Source: Rhodospirillum sp. | GTDB taxonomy: Bacteria > Pseudomonadota > Alphaproteobacteria > Rhodospirillales > Rhodospirillaceae | Direction of reading: 5' to 3' | Assembly: GCA_021741145.1 (NCBI GenBank) | Contig: JAIOYK010000019.1 | Span: forward strand, 1 to 64,000 | Length of the DNA stretch: 64,000 nucleotides | In this document: in pieces, positions 8,248 through 17,252 of the stretch | Numbering within the stretch: the first letter of the stretch is position 1 | How the letters are laid out: every line of letters begins with the position of its first letter | Program-made: the position numbers and the translations under genes | The notes under the pieces: model-generated | What the model was told of the DNA's origin: nothing | The model's input: the letters and a program-made list of their open reading frames with translations, nothing else | Databases searched by the model: none

Positions 8248-8412
8248 ATGTTCGGAATTGACACTCAAGATAGCACCCCCACCGCCATGCTCTATCGGCA
8301 AGCCCAGAAGGCCCGGGCGGAATACTTGGCGGATCTGCTACGGTCCCTCGCCCATCGCTTGGGAGACCTGTTCAACCATGCCCCCCACGGCGGCGCCACC
8401 ACCCACGGCTAA
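8248..8412 (+). CDS. Small 54-residue protein with an amphipathic basic helix
   Basis: The protein starts MFGIDTQDSTPTAMLYRQA and continues with a continuous predicted helix AQKARAEYLADLLRSLAHRL before a short Gly/His tail. The Arg-rich Leu-heptad helix recalls small DUF1127-like proteins of alphaproteobacteria, but the diagnostic motif is not clear, so no function is assigned. AGGAGCGGG precedes the ATG with good spacing, and an AT-rich TATATT box lies about 50 bp upstream (8197-8202). It is followed by a very strong hairpin terminator, consistent with a monocistronic, highly expressed small gene. Confidence 0.6.
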   Translation: MFGIDTQDSTPTAMLYRQAQKARAEYLADLLRSLAHRLGDLFNHAPHGGATTHG

Positions 8413-8466
8413 GAACGACCCAACCATAGTTTGATATCTTTTCTTTCTATTCTGCCAGAGGGCCGA

Positions 8467-8528
8467 GCAGGAAACAAAAAAACGGGGCGAGAATCCGTGG
8501 ATTCTTACCCCGTTTTTTTGTTTCCTGC
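8467..8528. terminator. Strong bidirectional hairpin terminator
   Basis: Arms at 8467-8496 and 8499-8528 form a stem of about 30 bp with one mismatch and one wobble. The stem includes A7/T7 tracts flanking CGGGG/CCCCG, so on either strand the GC hairpin is followed by seven T. It lies downstream of the 54-residue protein gene (plus). Opposite it is the end of the CpxP-like gene at 8675. Confidence 0.85.
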
Positions 8529-8674
8529 CTTGAGCTACTGAAACACGTCGTGAACAAACGGGGACACTTCGTAACCTCGTTTGTTCGCAAGCCCCAGCTC
8601 TATATGTCCTATTTTTGGACCTTCTCCCCTTCGGGCGGAAAGAGGCGAACAAACGCCCCATCCGTTACGCAACT

Positions 8675-9190
8675 TCATTTCTTCCCGGTTGGTGGCGGGG
8701 GGCCTCCAGAGCGCCCCTCCTCAAGCGTCCTATCCAGGGCATCGATGAAGCTTTCCCGTTCCTCGGCGTTCAGAATGCCGGATAGGTCCAAAAAAACCTC
8801 TCCCAGGAACTGGGTCCGGGCCTGTTGGTCAGCTTCATGTTGAACCACCCAGCCATCGACGAAGGCCTGATCCATGGCCCCCGCAAGGAAGGCCTTGGCA
8901 AGGGGTCCATCCCGCGGGGATTCCGGACCCTTATCCATACCGGACTTGCCAATCCGCTCGGAGAGCTCCGCGGCCCGCCGATTCAAGGCCACCAAAGCGT
9001 CGGCCTGTTTCTCCTTGGGCAGGGTCTTGGTAATCAGGTCCCGCATAAAACTGTCGACCATGAGAACCGGTGGCGGTGGTCCGAAGGGGGGGCCAGAGCG
9101 CCTCGTTAGAACCACGATGGACAGACCGATCAGCATTCCCATCAACAGGATATTCGCGGCGATGGATAGTTTCAGCGCATGCACTTTCAT
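8675..9190 (-). CDS. Membrane-anchored CpxP/Spy-like periplasmic sensor
   Basis: A 171-residue protein with one N-terminal TM helix (about 8-28, ANILLMGMLIGLSIVVL), a Pro/Gly-rich linker (SGPPFGPPPP), and a helical periplasmic domain. The domain's pattern (DLITKTLPKEKQADALVALN, then ARTQFLGEVFLDLSGILNAEERESF) matches the periplasmic heavy-metal-sensor/Spy family found downstream of ECF sigma factors. The start at 9190 follows GGGGGAGGGGAATTCC. It is the last gene of the module sigma factor, membrane partner, sensor, so it probably reports envelope stress or metals to the membrane anti-sigma-like protein. The ligand is unknown. Confidence 0.75.
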   Translation of the reverse strand: MKVHALKLSIAANILLMGMLIGLSIVVLTRRSGPPFGPPPPVLMVDSFMRDLITKTLPKEKQADALVALNRRAAELSERIGKSGMDKGPESPRDGPLAKAFLAGAMDQAFVDGWVVQHEADQQARTQFLGEVFLDLSGILNAEERESFIDALDRTLEEGRSGGPPPPTGKK

Positions 9191-9514
9191 GGAATTCCCC
9201 TCCCCCGGCAATGACCGGGGTGATGCCGCGGCGCGCGGCGACAACGACGGGCGACTGCGCGGAAGTGGGCACCCCTTTCCACGCGTCACGCGGCCCAGGA
9301 TCCTAAGTCAAATCCCAAACAGTCTGGAGCGGATCGCGACGGGCGGGGCGCATGCCTTTAGCCTGACGATTTGCCTCGAGATCGGATACCTGGATAAGAT
9401 GGGCGGGACCCAATGTACTGGCGCGGCCAAAAGACTCACAAGCCATCGCACCCGGTCTTTGTTTATGCACCAACTTTCCAAATTCAGGCTGAAGCTTTCG
9501 TTTGGGTCGACGCA
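9191..9514. other. Spacer between the two membrane genes of the ECF module
   Basis: About 320 bp. A 74-residue minus-strand frame (9303-9527) crosses it and overlaps the preceding gene, but it has no ribosome-binding site and an unconvincing composition. I see no hairpin or repeat. Confidence 0.35.
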
Positions 9515-9991
9515 CTAGCTGATCCACGGAATCACGCCTTCAACCAGTCCCGGCGTGATCACGGCATAGGTCGTTGGAAGAAGACCCAACCCCATGCCAA
9601 TCCCCAACGCAAGGCCTAGGGTCGCGTATGCGAGTACCATGGCTGGGCGGGGAAAGGCCAGGACAGCTCCCAGACCAGACAGGGACATGCCACTGTCCAA
9701 CGAGGCCACGCCACGCGCCTCCGATGTGGCCGCGTCCCGGGGAGAGGACACGGACTCCATGGTGACGATGCGGGCCATGATGCCATCTGTCAGGGCCTCG
9801 CGCCGCCCTTCGGACAAGCCAAGTTCCTCGGCGCGAAGCAGGACATCGAACTCGCGGGATTTGGCGAAAAGATCGCGGGCACGGCTATCGGCTCCCATAA
9901 GAGCGGTCGCGGCGACGCGCCGACCATGGGGCCATTTGATTAGATCCGTACCGTGGACGTCGATCAACGCCTTGAATTCTTCCGGCGTCAT
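9515..9991 (-). CDS. Putative membrane anti-sigma-type protein of the ECF module
   Basis: A 158-residue protein with an N-terminal cytoplasmic region beginning MTPEEFKALIDVHGTDLIKW and rich in Ala/Arg helices, a linker, and one TM helix near the C-terminus (about 125-147, VLAYATLGLALGIGMGLGLL). The N-terminal MTPEEF...DLIKWP pattern is seen in short membrane proteins encoded between ECF sigma factors and Spy-like sensors in alphaproteobacteria. No HxxxCxxC zinc anti-sigma motif is present, so the anti-sigma role is inferred from size, topology and position. GGAGG lies just before the ATG at 9991. Confidence 0.62.
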   Translation of the reverse strand: MTPEEFKALIDVHGTDLIKWPHGRRVAATALMGADSRARDLFAKSREFDVLLRAEELGLSEGRREALTDGIMARIVTMESVSSPRDAATSEARGVASLDSGMSLSGLGAVLAFPRPAMVLAYATLGLALGIGMGLGLLPTTYAVITPGLVEGVIPWIS

Positions 9992-10170
9992 GGAACCTCC
10001 AATATCACGGCCACGTTCGGTGGCCACTTTTCTGACCGCGTTCGGCGGCCATCGAAAACGCACTTCCACTCAAAGCCTTCACCAAGGGAACACCATCCTC
10101 AACCGCCTTCGAGCGATCTCTTCGCGAAAGCGTTCCAATGGAAGAAGGTGACAAGTTTACCTCTCTCCGA

Positions 10171-10794
10171 TCAACTGAGCAATTCCCGCAGTTTCCGCCG
10201 TCCCCTTTTCAACAGGGATTCCACTGCGTTCAAGCGCATGCCCATCACCTCGGCAGCCTCCGCGGCGGTCATGTCCTCGTTATAGTACAACGTAATGGCA
10301 ATTTTTTGACGCTCCGGCAGCAGGGCCACGGCATCGCGCAATCGGGCCGAAACCTGTTTGGAGTCGCAGGCCTCAAGGGGATTTTGCCCCTCGTCCACCT
10401 GTTCCGGAGCGTCCTCGATGGGAACATTCCGCCGTCGGCGGGTATAGTCAATGCAGCGGTTCAAGGCCACCCGGTAGAGCCAGGGACGGAAGCCCCCTTC
10501 CCCCGGACGCCACTGGTCCTTGCGTTCCCAGAGCTTCAGGAAAACCTCCTGGGCAATATCCTCCGCCTCGGCTGGCCCCACCACCCGGCGCGCCAAACCG
10601 ACAATTCTGTCTATGTGGCGCGTGACCAGGATCCGGAAGGCGTCCTGATCGCCTTCTCGCGCACGAAGCATGAGGATTTCGTCGGGCGAAGCGTCCAAGG
10701 ATGGCGCCTGGTAGGAGGCGTCATCGGACTCCGCCAGCCAAGAGCTTCTCACCCCAAGTCCCTTTAAAAGAGCCGTATTTGTTTGAAGAGTCAT
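10171..10794 (-). CDS. ECF-family RNA polymerase sigma factor
   Basis: A 207-residue sigma-70-family factor with only regions 2 and 4. Region 2 is at about residues 45-115 (FRILVTRHIDRIVGLARRVV, DIAQEVFLKLWERKDQW, FRPWLYRVALNRCIDYTRRR). Region 4 is at about 150-205 (LLPERQKIAITLYYNEDMTA, AAEVMGMRLNAVESLLKRGR). The ATG overlaps the stop of the upstream sulfotransferase gene by 4 nt (ATGA), so the two are translated together. A membrane partner and a Spy-like sensor follow. The module probably answers envelope stress, and coupling to a sulfotransferase in a flagellar neighbourhood is unusual. Autoregulation is likely but no paired -35/-10 can be asserted. Confidence 0.93.
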   Translation of the reverse strand: MTLQTNTALLKGLGVRSSWLAESDDASYQAPSLDASPDEILMLRAREGDQDAFRILVTRHIDRIVGLARRVVGPAEAEDIAQEVFLKLWERKDQWRPGEGGFRPWLYRVALNRCIDYTRRRRNVPIEDAPEQVDEGQNPLEACDSKQVSARLRDAVALLPERQKIAITLYYNEDMTAAEAAEVMGMRLNAVESLLKRGRRKLRELLS

Positions 10795-13013
10795 TGTCCG
10801 CTTCCGCGTCCATTTTCTATTTTAGGTATCATTGATTCTCCCGTCACTGGGCATGATTTGCCTAGTGACGGACGGTGATTCCCGCCCATCCCGTCCTTAC
10901 CAACGGAATGGGGTAACGGCATGGCGCCGGGGACCAAACCCTCATCCCTGGACGATATCCCCCTTGCCATTTGGCTTTCACCGATCCGTTGAAGCAGACG
11001 ATCGGCGATATCGCGAACCCCCTTAAAATCGCCCCGCGCGCCGCGATTGGCGGCCTCCTGCATCGCAAGGACATAGTCAAGGACACCGGTTAGCGGAGGA
11101 AGGGGCGCCGCCAAGGCATCGGACAAGGGCCTCAAGGCATCGGCGTATGTCTTCCAGGCTTCCGAACTTCCCTTGTACATAGCCGTCTTAACCTGCACTT
11201 TACTGGCCGTATAGACGCTGCGTTTGGTTTCGTGGAACCGGAGACAGGCATCCTCCCAAGGCAAATCACAGTAGGCCAGAAGGGTCCTTGTCTCCGCCTC
11301 CTGGTGTTCCGTCAGGCTCTCATAGAACAGATCATGGAGACGCCCTGGGAAGCGGGCCCGCCAGAAATCCATGAGATCTTCGTACAATCGGTAGGTCTGC
11401 CCGATTTCTGTCAGGTCATAGGCGTATTCTGGTCCGCTTTCGGCGAAGAACAGCTTCCAGATGGACCACCCTATCGCCATGGGATCCCGGTTCATGACAA
11501 TGATCTTGGCTTCGGGAAAAGCGGCAAGGATCACCCCCACATACCGATAATTCCAAAGCATCTTGTCCACCATGACCGGTGTGTCGACGCCCATTTCAGC
11601 CACTTGTGCCCGGTAGAGACGGCGCACAAGATCGACGGAATCCTGTGTCAAAATACCCCGCCGCCGTTGCACCGCGCGCAACAAGGCCGAATGGATGGCA
11701 GTCGAAAGATAGGTCACTTCACCAATACCCGTAACCTGTGAATGGCTGGCGAGGATCTGTTCAGTCAATGTGGAGCCGGACCGAGGCATCCCGACGATGA
11801 AAATGGGACGGGGACCATCCTGTAAGGTGGCATCGTAATCCGTGGGAACGGGCAAAGGGTGGTCGCTGGCGAACGGAGCCTTGAAGGCCGTGTGTTGTTC
11901 CCGCTCCTTCGTTATGGAAAAGGATTCCCGCGTTCGGCGCAGACGGTTGGCTTCCCACAGATAGGACAGCGCCTCTTCCGTTTCCCCCGCCCTATTCAAA
12001 GCGTTATACAATGCCGAGGCCAACACCCACCGGCTCTCGACCTTACAATCCGTCCTACCCGCCAGGATGCGCATTCTTTCAATCTCCGGATGATCCGGAG
12101 TATAGGTCCGCAGGTCACTCACATTTTGTAGAGCACAAATATTGGACGGATTGATAGCGAGGGCACGCTCCCAAAGGGCCAGGGCCGCCTCGTTATCGCC
12201 CTGTTGCTGTAGATGGACGCCCATGTTCACCAAAACGTCTTCTTGCACCGGGTCAAGCGCCAAGGCGGCTTCCAGATGCTCCCAAGCTTCCTCCCCATTG
12301 CCGCTAATCATAAGGACATGCGCAAGCTGGACGAGCACATCGACATTTTCCGGCTCGATGTCCAGGGCAGTCCGAAAGTAGGTTATCGCGTCGTTCAGCC
12401 GACGCCGTCGACGGCTAAGGATACCCATTCTCTGATTGGCCTGGACCAGTCTTGGATGGCGGATCAGCACAACTTTGTAAGTCGCCGCGGCCGCGCCAAG
12501 AAGGTCATCCCGACCATCACCGCCAATGATACCAAGATCATCCATTCTGAATAACACGGCGCCCCGCCCCAGAAGGGCATCGCTGTTCAAGGGGTCCCGC
12601 GATAACACGGCGGTAAAACACTCCAGGGCGTCGGACAGTCGCTCTTCATCAAGAGCGACGTCTCCCGCCAAACAGAGCAGATCCGTATCATCGGGATGGT
12701 CATATAGAAGCCGCTCAACTTCCTCGACGGCGTCCTGGACCCTATCGCCGGTTCGAAGAAGCAACCTCACCGCTTCCAGCCGAGCCGCGGGGACCCGCGA
12801 GCGCGGTGCCTGTCCCGCGGGAGTCAAATCGATCCCCATATCCAAGACAGCCATCGCTTCCAAGGCATCGGTATTGTCCGGTTCCCGGGACAGAATCCCC
12901 CGCAACAAATCCCGGGCCACATCCCCGTGACCCGAGAACGCCATGGACCAAGCGTCGTAGAGACCTTCATTTCGTGGTTCGACGGAAACCTGACTTCTCG
13001 CGACAGCGGTCAT
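10791..13013 (-). CDS. TPR-domain sulfotransferase
   Basis: About 740 residues in two halves. Residues about 25-300 are tandem TPR-like helices (for example TYFRTALDIEPENVDVLVQL, HLEAALALDPVQEDVLVNMG). Residues about 400-660 form a PAPS-dependent sulfotransferase domain, with the 5'-phosphosulfate loop FIVGMPRSGSTLTEQILASH and the 3'-phosphate region IIVMNRDPMAIGWSIWK. The fold is that of the Sulfotransfer_3/TPST-like group. A basic or low-complexity tail ends the protein. The ATG at 13013 is preferred (AGAGAGG 8 nt upstream) over a GTG at 13022. It lies directly behind fliS-fliD-flagellin and overlaps the ECF sigma gene. The acceptor could be flagellin or envelope carbohydrate, but nothing in the sequence decides this. 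Confidence 0.88.
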   Translation of the reverse strand: MTAVARSQVSVEPRNEGLYDAWSMAFSGHGDVARDLLRGILSREPDNTDALEAMAVLDMGIDLTPAGQAPRSRVPAARLEAVRLLLRTGDRVQDAVEEVERLLYDHPDDTDLLCLAGDVALDEERLSDALECFTAVLSRDPLNSDALLGRGAVLFRMDDLGIIGGDGRDDLLGAAAATYKVVLIRHPRLVQANQRMGILSRRRRRLNDAITYFRTALDIEPENVDVLVQLAHVLMISGNGEEAWEHLEAALALDPVQEDVLVNMGVHLQQQGDNEAALALWERALAINPSNICALQNVSDLRTYTPDHPEIERMRILAGRTDCKVESRWVLASALYNALNRAGETEEALSYLWEANRLRRTRESFSITKEREQHTAFKAPFASDHPLPVPTDYDATLQDGPRPIFIVGMPRSGSTLTEQILASHSQVTGIGEVTYLSTAIHSALLRAVQRRRGILTQDSVDLVRRLYRAQVAEMGVDTPVMVDKMLWNYRYVGVILAAFPEAKIIVMNRDPMAIGWSIWKLFFAESGPEYAYDLTEIGQTYRLYEDLMDFWRARFPGRLHDLFYESLTEHQEAETRTLLAYCDLPWEDACLRFHETKRSVYTASKVQVKTAMYKGSSEAWKTYADALRPLSDALAAPLPPLTGVLDYVLAMQEAANRGARGDFKGVRDIADRLLQRIGESQMARGISSRDEGLVPGAMPLPHSVGKDGMGGNHRPSLGKSCPVTGESMIPKIENGRGSGQ

Positions 13014-13134
13014 TGTCGACACCTCTCTCTGTACCCGGTCTGCCCTTGAAGGGAAGGCGCGCGGTCATCCGGCTCTGACGCCATTGGAGAAGTGGCCGTC
13101 CGCCCCATGACCGCCCCCTTCATCGATCCACGCG

Positions 13135-13551
13135 CTATTGGGCGGCAACCGCCACGACCAGGGGGGCAACGCCCGCGATTTCCGCCCAGGCATCCCGCAT
13201 GGTCAAGATCTGCCGGTGGACACTGGAATACCCGGCGATTCCATCGTCGCCCCGGCTCCGTTTGGCGGCATGGAGCTGACGCAGGGTCCGGCGGTAATAG
13301 CGGCGCAACTCCTCGGCCATGGGCTTGGCCTGGGGGTCGGCCATGTTCAAGCAGTTATCGAGTTCGGAGAAAATCTTGGCCGCGGTGCGCAGGGCTTCAA
13401 ACTCCTTCTCGACGTCGCCCATCATGCGTTGGGCCTTGGCTCTTGCGACCGCCGTCAAAGTCATGTCGTACAATTCCACGATAACGCGCAGAGGAGATTG
13501 GGCACGCCGCGCCGCGCCATAGGCGGCCATCGCATTGGAAATATTGGTCAT
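13135..13551 (-). CDS. fliS: Flagellar export chaperone FliS
   Basis: A 138-residue FliS homologue that keeps flagellin unpolymerised in the cytoplasm. The N-terminal AMAAYGAARRAQSPLRVIVE, with Tyr in the NAYG-like box, and the four-helix pattern (LYDMTLTAVARAKAQRMMG; ALRTAAKIFSELDNCLNM; LRRYYRRTLRQLHAAKR) are diagnostic. GGGAGTGAG precedes the ATG at 13551. It follows fliD by 54 nt in the same direction, the usual fliD-fliS order. Confidence 0.9.
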   Translation of the reverse strand: MTNISNAMAAYGAARRAQSPLRVIVELYDMTLTAVARAKAQRMMGDVEKEFEALRTAAKIFSELDNCLNMADPQAKPMAEELRRYYRRTLRQLHAAKRSRGDDGIAGYSSVHRQILTMRDAWAEIAGVAPLVVAVAAQ

Positions 13552-13605
13552 GGAACTCACTCCCTTATCGAACAAGGCATGGGGTCGGTAGGTGAAAAAC
13601 TCACA

Positions 13606-15261
13606 TCAATCGCTGCTGTTGCCCATCAAGGCATCCAATTGGGCAAGCAGGGTCTCGGCCTCGACGATTTTAGCCTCGAGGTCGGCGTAGTAATCGATGA
13701 GGTAATCTTCGTAATCCGCGGCCGAATCCGCGATCGCGTCGCGGCGATCCTGCTTGTCGTCGATGACGCCTTCCAAGCTCTCGATCTTGTCGGCCAGCAG
13801 ATCGTCTGTATATGTCTCCATGGTGCTGACCAGACTGTCGGCCATTCCCTGGGAGACGGTAACCGTCAGCGTGGCATCCTCGTCTCCCGTGTAAACCAGG
13901 CGCATATCCTCGAAATCGGACCCGTCTGGTCCAATGATGGCATGTCCAGAGATTTCCATTGCCACCCCATCCAGGGTTGCGGATGCGATGGACCCATCGT
14001 CGGCCATGGTAACGACCAGCTCATAATCCCCCGAAGCAACCGAGGTGGGGAGACTGGTCACTCCCAAGTCCACGCTATCGGTGGACCCAGAAGACTGGAA
14101 AAACGCCTGCAACACTTCTGGATTTTGTACCAGGGCCTCTTCCAGAACATCCTCGTCGATTTCCAGCATATTGCCCGCGCCAACGGTGATACCGAATGAT
14201 GCGAGGGTATAGCTTTCACCGTCCACTTCGACGCTCGTATTAATGAGTGAGTAAAGCGAACTGGTGGCGTTATGCAGAAGGCTCTCCCCGAACAGCACCG
14301 CGTCATCGGTCGCGCCGGAATCATCGGTTTCCTGCTGCTCCAGGGCAAAGGTCCGATAGGCGTTGTAAGCCTCGACAAAGGCGTCGACGGAGTCCAACAC
14401 CTTACTCAGGTCCTGCCCCACTTCCAGGGTAATGCTCTCCCCATCCGTCGCCCCATAAAGACTGATCGACAGGCCTGGGACGATATCCTCGATATCGTTG
14501 GACGAGCTGTTGACCGATACGCCGTCGATGGTCAACACGGCATTCTGGGCTGACTGCAAAAGGTCGGCGAAGTCTCCACTGCTATCAATGACACCCAGGT
14601 CTTCCAGCGCCGAACCAGAGCTGTCCGTGGCGGTGAAGGTGGTACCGGTATCCGACGACGCCAAGATCAAAGTTTGCTTGCCATCGCTGGTCTTCACCAG
14701 GGTCGCGGTAACACCGGTATCGTCGGCCACCGCATTGATCGCATCGGCGATATCGTCGAGGGTCATGTCCTCGTCGATCTCGATATCCACCCCGTCATAG
14801 CCGTCGGCGGCCAATGTGATGGTGCCCGACAGGGACAATTCGGTATCCGCCGCCATTTCGCTCGACGCCACCTTTTGCGTGGTGGCCAGTTGTTCGACAA
14901 TGATCTCGTAGATCCCAGCGGACACGGTATCGCTGTCGACGGTCGAACCCAGGTAATCCGTCGGGTCATCAACACCCGAGGACGAGAGATAAGAGGTATA
15001 GCTGTCGTAGACGGACTCATCCTCATCGGAGGACAAGGCGGCGGTCGCGGCGGTCAGATCCTCGAGAAGGGAAACCATTTCCTCCCAGCCAGCAACCTCG
15101 GCATCCAGCTCGTCAATCTGGGTATCCAAACGATAGGCGGGCGCCATCTTCGCCTCGACCGCGGCTTCGATCAGCGCGGAGGTGTCGATGTCCGACAGAC
15201 CGGTCATATAGATGGTCCCACTGGACCCTGTCGCCGTACTCGTGGAAACGATGGTGCTCAT
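13606..15261 (-). CDS. fliD: Flagellar hook-associated protein 2 (filament cap)
   Basis: A 551-residue cap protein. FliD_N is seen at about residues 15-115 (YMTGLSDIDTSALIEAAVEA, then IDELDAEVAGWEEMVSLLEDL), with central repeat-like domains containing the GVTATLVKTSDGKQTLILASS segment typical of FliD. FliD_C runs to the C-terminus (VDAFVEAYNAYRTF; LLADKIESLEGVIDDKQDRR, ending in a coiled coil YADLEAKIVEAETLLAQLDALM). The protein is very acidic (many Asp/Glu in the exposed domains). It lies between the flagellin gene and fliS on one strand and is probably in one transcription unit with fliS. Confidence 0.93.
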   Translation of the reverse strand: MSTIVSTSTATGSSGTIYMTGLSDIDTSALIEAAVEAKMAPAYRLDTQIDELDAEVAGWEEMVSLLEDLTAATAALSSDEDESVYDSYTSYLSSSGVDDPTDYLGSTVDSDTVSAGIYEIIVEQLATTQKVASSEMAADTELSLSGTITLAADGYDGVDIEIDEDMTLDDIADAINAVADDTGVTATLVKTSDGKQTLILASSDTGTTFTATDSSGSALEDLGVIDSSGDFADLLQSAQNAVLTIDGVSVNSSSNDIEDIVPGLSISLYGATDGESITLEVGQDLSKVLDSVDAFVEAYNAYRTFALEQQETDDSGATDDAVLFGESLLHNATSSLYSLINTSVEVDGESYTLASFGITVGAGNMLEIDEDVLEEALVQNPEVLQAFFQSSGSTDSVDLGVTSLPTSVASGDYELVVTMADDGSIASATLDGVAMEISGHAIIGPDGSDFEDMRLVYTGDEDATLTVTVSQGMADSLVSTMETYTDDLLADKIESLEGVIDDKQDRRDAIADSAADYEDYLIDYYADLEAKIVEAETLLAQLDALMGNSSD

Positions 15262-15391
15262 GACGCCCCCTTTCGTGGGGAGGTAAACCGCGACCTATTG
15301 GGAGTACGAGGCTACGAAAAGCACTGGTCGACTGGACCACCCCCTCCCCGGAGACGGGGCCGAAGCCCCGTCCCTTTCACAGGCTTGCGAG

Positions 15392-16210
15392 CTAGCTGAG
15401 AAGCTGCAGAAGCTGTTGCGGCATCTGGTTGGCCTGGGCCAACGCGGAGATGGCCGCGTTGGTCTTCACCTGTGCCGAGGAAAAGTTGGACTGCTCCTCG
15501 GCGACGTCGGCGTCCACGATCGCCGATTGGGCGGAATCCAGGTTTTCTTCCTGAATGTCCAACTGAGAAGACTGGTATTCAAACCGTGACATCTGAGCGC
15601 CAACACTGGCCCGCTCGGCGGCGACGAGATCCAGGGCCGCATCAATGGAAGTCGCGGCCGCCGTCGCGCCACCAGCAGAAGTCGTGGAGATCTTTAGGGC
15701 ATTGACAGCCAATGTGGTGGCGTCGATGTCACTGATCGTGACGCTGATGACATCCTTCGCGGAATCCGTGCCCACCAGATAATTCTGGGTAACACCATCC
15801 AGCAAAGCCGTGCCGTTGAAGCTGGTGGCACTGATGATGGATCCGATTTCCGAGACCAACTGATCGTTTTCATCCTGCAGGTACGCCCGCTCCGTATCGG
15901 TTACCGCGCCCGAAATGGACTGGGCGGCCAGGGTCTTCATGCGTTCCAGGATATCCACGATCTGGGACAAACCGCCATCAGCGGTCTCCAGAACGGACTG
16001 GGCGTGGGAGGCATTGGTCTGCGCTTGACCCAAAACGGCGACGTCGGCCTGAAGTTTGGTCGCGACGGCCAGACCCGCGGCATCGTCCGACGCCTTGGTG
16101 ATCTTGGAACCGCTGGCGATGCGGTTCAGGTAGGTCGTCTGCTCGTCCGAATTGACATTCAGGTACCGCAGGGCGGAGTTCGCGGAAGTATTTGTTGTGA
16201 TCACAGGCAT
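15392..16210 (-). CDS. fliC: Flagellin
   Basis: A 272-residue short flagellin made of the conserved D0/D1 ends and almost no variable D2/D3 domain. The N-terminal half has ALRYLNVNSDEQTTYLNRIA and GSKITKASDDAAGLAVATKL; the C-terminal half has RASVGAQMSRFEYQSSQLDI and ADVAEEQSNFSSAQVKTNAA, ending QANQMPQQLLQLLS. AAGGAG precedes the ATG at 16210. The gene heads the minus-strand flagellar group, divergent from flgD. Its few Tyr residues sit in conserved regions and are worth noting given the sulfotransferase encoded nearby. Confidence 0.95.
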   Translation of the reverse strand: MPVITTNTSANSALRYLNVNSDEQTTYLNRIASGSKITKASDDAAGLAVATKLQADVAVLGQAQTNASHAQSVLETADGGLSQIVDILERMKTLAAQSISGAVTDTERAYLQDENDQLVSEIGSIISATSFNGTALLDGVTQNYLVGTDSAKDVISVTISDIDATTLAVNALKISTTSAGGATAAATSIDAALDLVAAERASVGAQMSRFEYQSSQLDIQEENLDSAQSAIVDADVAEEQSNFSSAQVKTNAAISALAQANQMPQQLLQLLS

Positions 16211-16516
16211 TATTTTCGCTCCTTCATTTAAGAAACTGCCATGGAACCATTCTGTCCCAAGTACTGACAGGCCCGGCCCGGACTATGGGAGAGTTCAACC
16301 TCCGCCCCCTCAGGGTACCTTGCGCCATACAGGTGAGAAACGAGCCATGTCCGCCCTTACTGGCGCGAAAAAGTGATTTTTTTTTTAGTTGTCTTGAGCG
16401 CCAGTCTAGGCACTCCGCGGTCGTTTCCTGGTCATGACACAAGCCGGACCATTCCGGCATGCCCGCCCAAATCCCCGCCCCCCAGCGGTCTGGGCGTACC
16501 AGGAAAGGGTTCCGCC
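16211..16516. other. Divergent regulatory region between flagellin and flgD
   Basis: About 300 bp. It holds an 8-bp inverted repeat ACTGGCGC (16359-16366) / GCGCCAGT (16398-16405) around a run of 11 T (about 16377-16387). I looked for sigma-54 (-24/-12) and sigma-28-like elements on both strands and found no convincing match. Confidence 0.4.
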
Positions 16517-17185
16517 ATGACCACCGTCACGGATGTCGCCACCACCACCGGGATCAGCACGACGACGGCCTCGTCCGTTTCGGAGCTGTCGGAAAACTAC
16601 GACATGTTCCTGTCGATCCTGACCGCGCAGTTGGAGAACCAGAACCCCCTGGACCCCACCGACACCAGCGAAATGGTCAATCAGTTGATCAGCTATTCCC
16701 AGGTGGAGCAGCAGATCCTCGCCAATGAGTACCTGGAAAACCTGGTGCTCGCGACCAACAACCAGACCGCGGAGACGGCCCTGGCCTTCGTCGGCAAGGA
16801 CGTGACCTACAACGGCGAGGACCAGGATTACGAAGGAGATCCCCTCTCCTGGTCGGTGGATGTGCCCGACGACGCGGAAACCCTTACGATTTCCATCACC
16901 AACGAAGACGGCCTAGAAGTCTATCAGGAAGAAATCGACGCCGACGCCGGGAACACCCAGACCATCGAATGGGACGGCACCACCACGTCCAATGGGACCG
17001 CGGACGAGGGCACCTACACCCTGACCGTCACCGCCAACTCCTCCGATGGGAGCAGCGAGGACCTGGACCTCCAGGGCACATCCATCGCCACGGCCGCGGA
17101 TTGGTCCACCGGAACCGCCCAGTTGATCCTGGCCAACGGCGCCGTCATCGGCCTGGACGACATCATTTCCGCCGCCGCCGTCTAA
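16517..17185 (+). CDS. flgD: Flagellar hook assembly protein (hook cap)
   Basis: A 222-residue FlgD. The N-terminal scaffold motif NYDMFLSILTAQLENQNPLD followed by TSEMVNQLISYSQVEQQILA is diagnostic. The C-terminal part is a Tudor/FnIII-like hook-capping domain (LTISITNEDGLEVYQ; DEGTYTLTVTANSS). It is strongly acidic. The ATG at 16517 follows AGGAAAGGG. It is the first gene of flgD-flgE-two small genes-flgK-flgL. Confidence 0.93.
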   Translation: MTTVTDVATTTGISTTTASSVSELSENYDMFLSILTAQLENQNPLDPTDTSEMVNQLISYSQVEQQILANEYLENLVLATNNQTAETALAFVGKDVTYNGEDQDYEGDPLSWSVDVPDDAETLTISITNEDGLEVYQEEIDADAGNTQTIEWDGTTTSNGTADEGTYTLTVTANSSDGSSEDLDLQGTSIATAADWSTGTAQLILANGAVIGLDDIISAAAV

Positions 17186-17252
17186 CGGCCCCCGCCCCTC
17201 TCGACAACAGGTGGGCCGGGTCCATGATCGGCCACCCCCGGAGTGTGAAACC

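Noticed and set aside
9303-9527. 74-residue minus-strand frame between the two membrane genes of the ECF module
   Set aside because: It overlaps the end of the preceding gene, starts with GTG without a ribosome-binding site, and shows no fold or family pattern. It could be revisited if conserved.
16211-16516. Sigma-54 or sigma-28 promoters for the flagellar genes
   Set aside because: No element with correct core bases and spacing was found on either strand.
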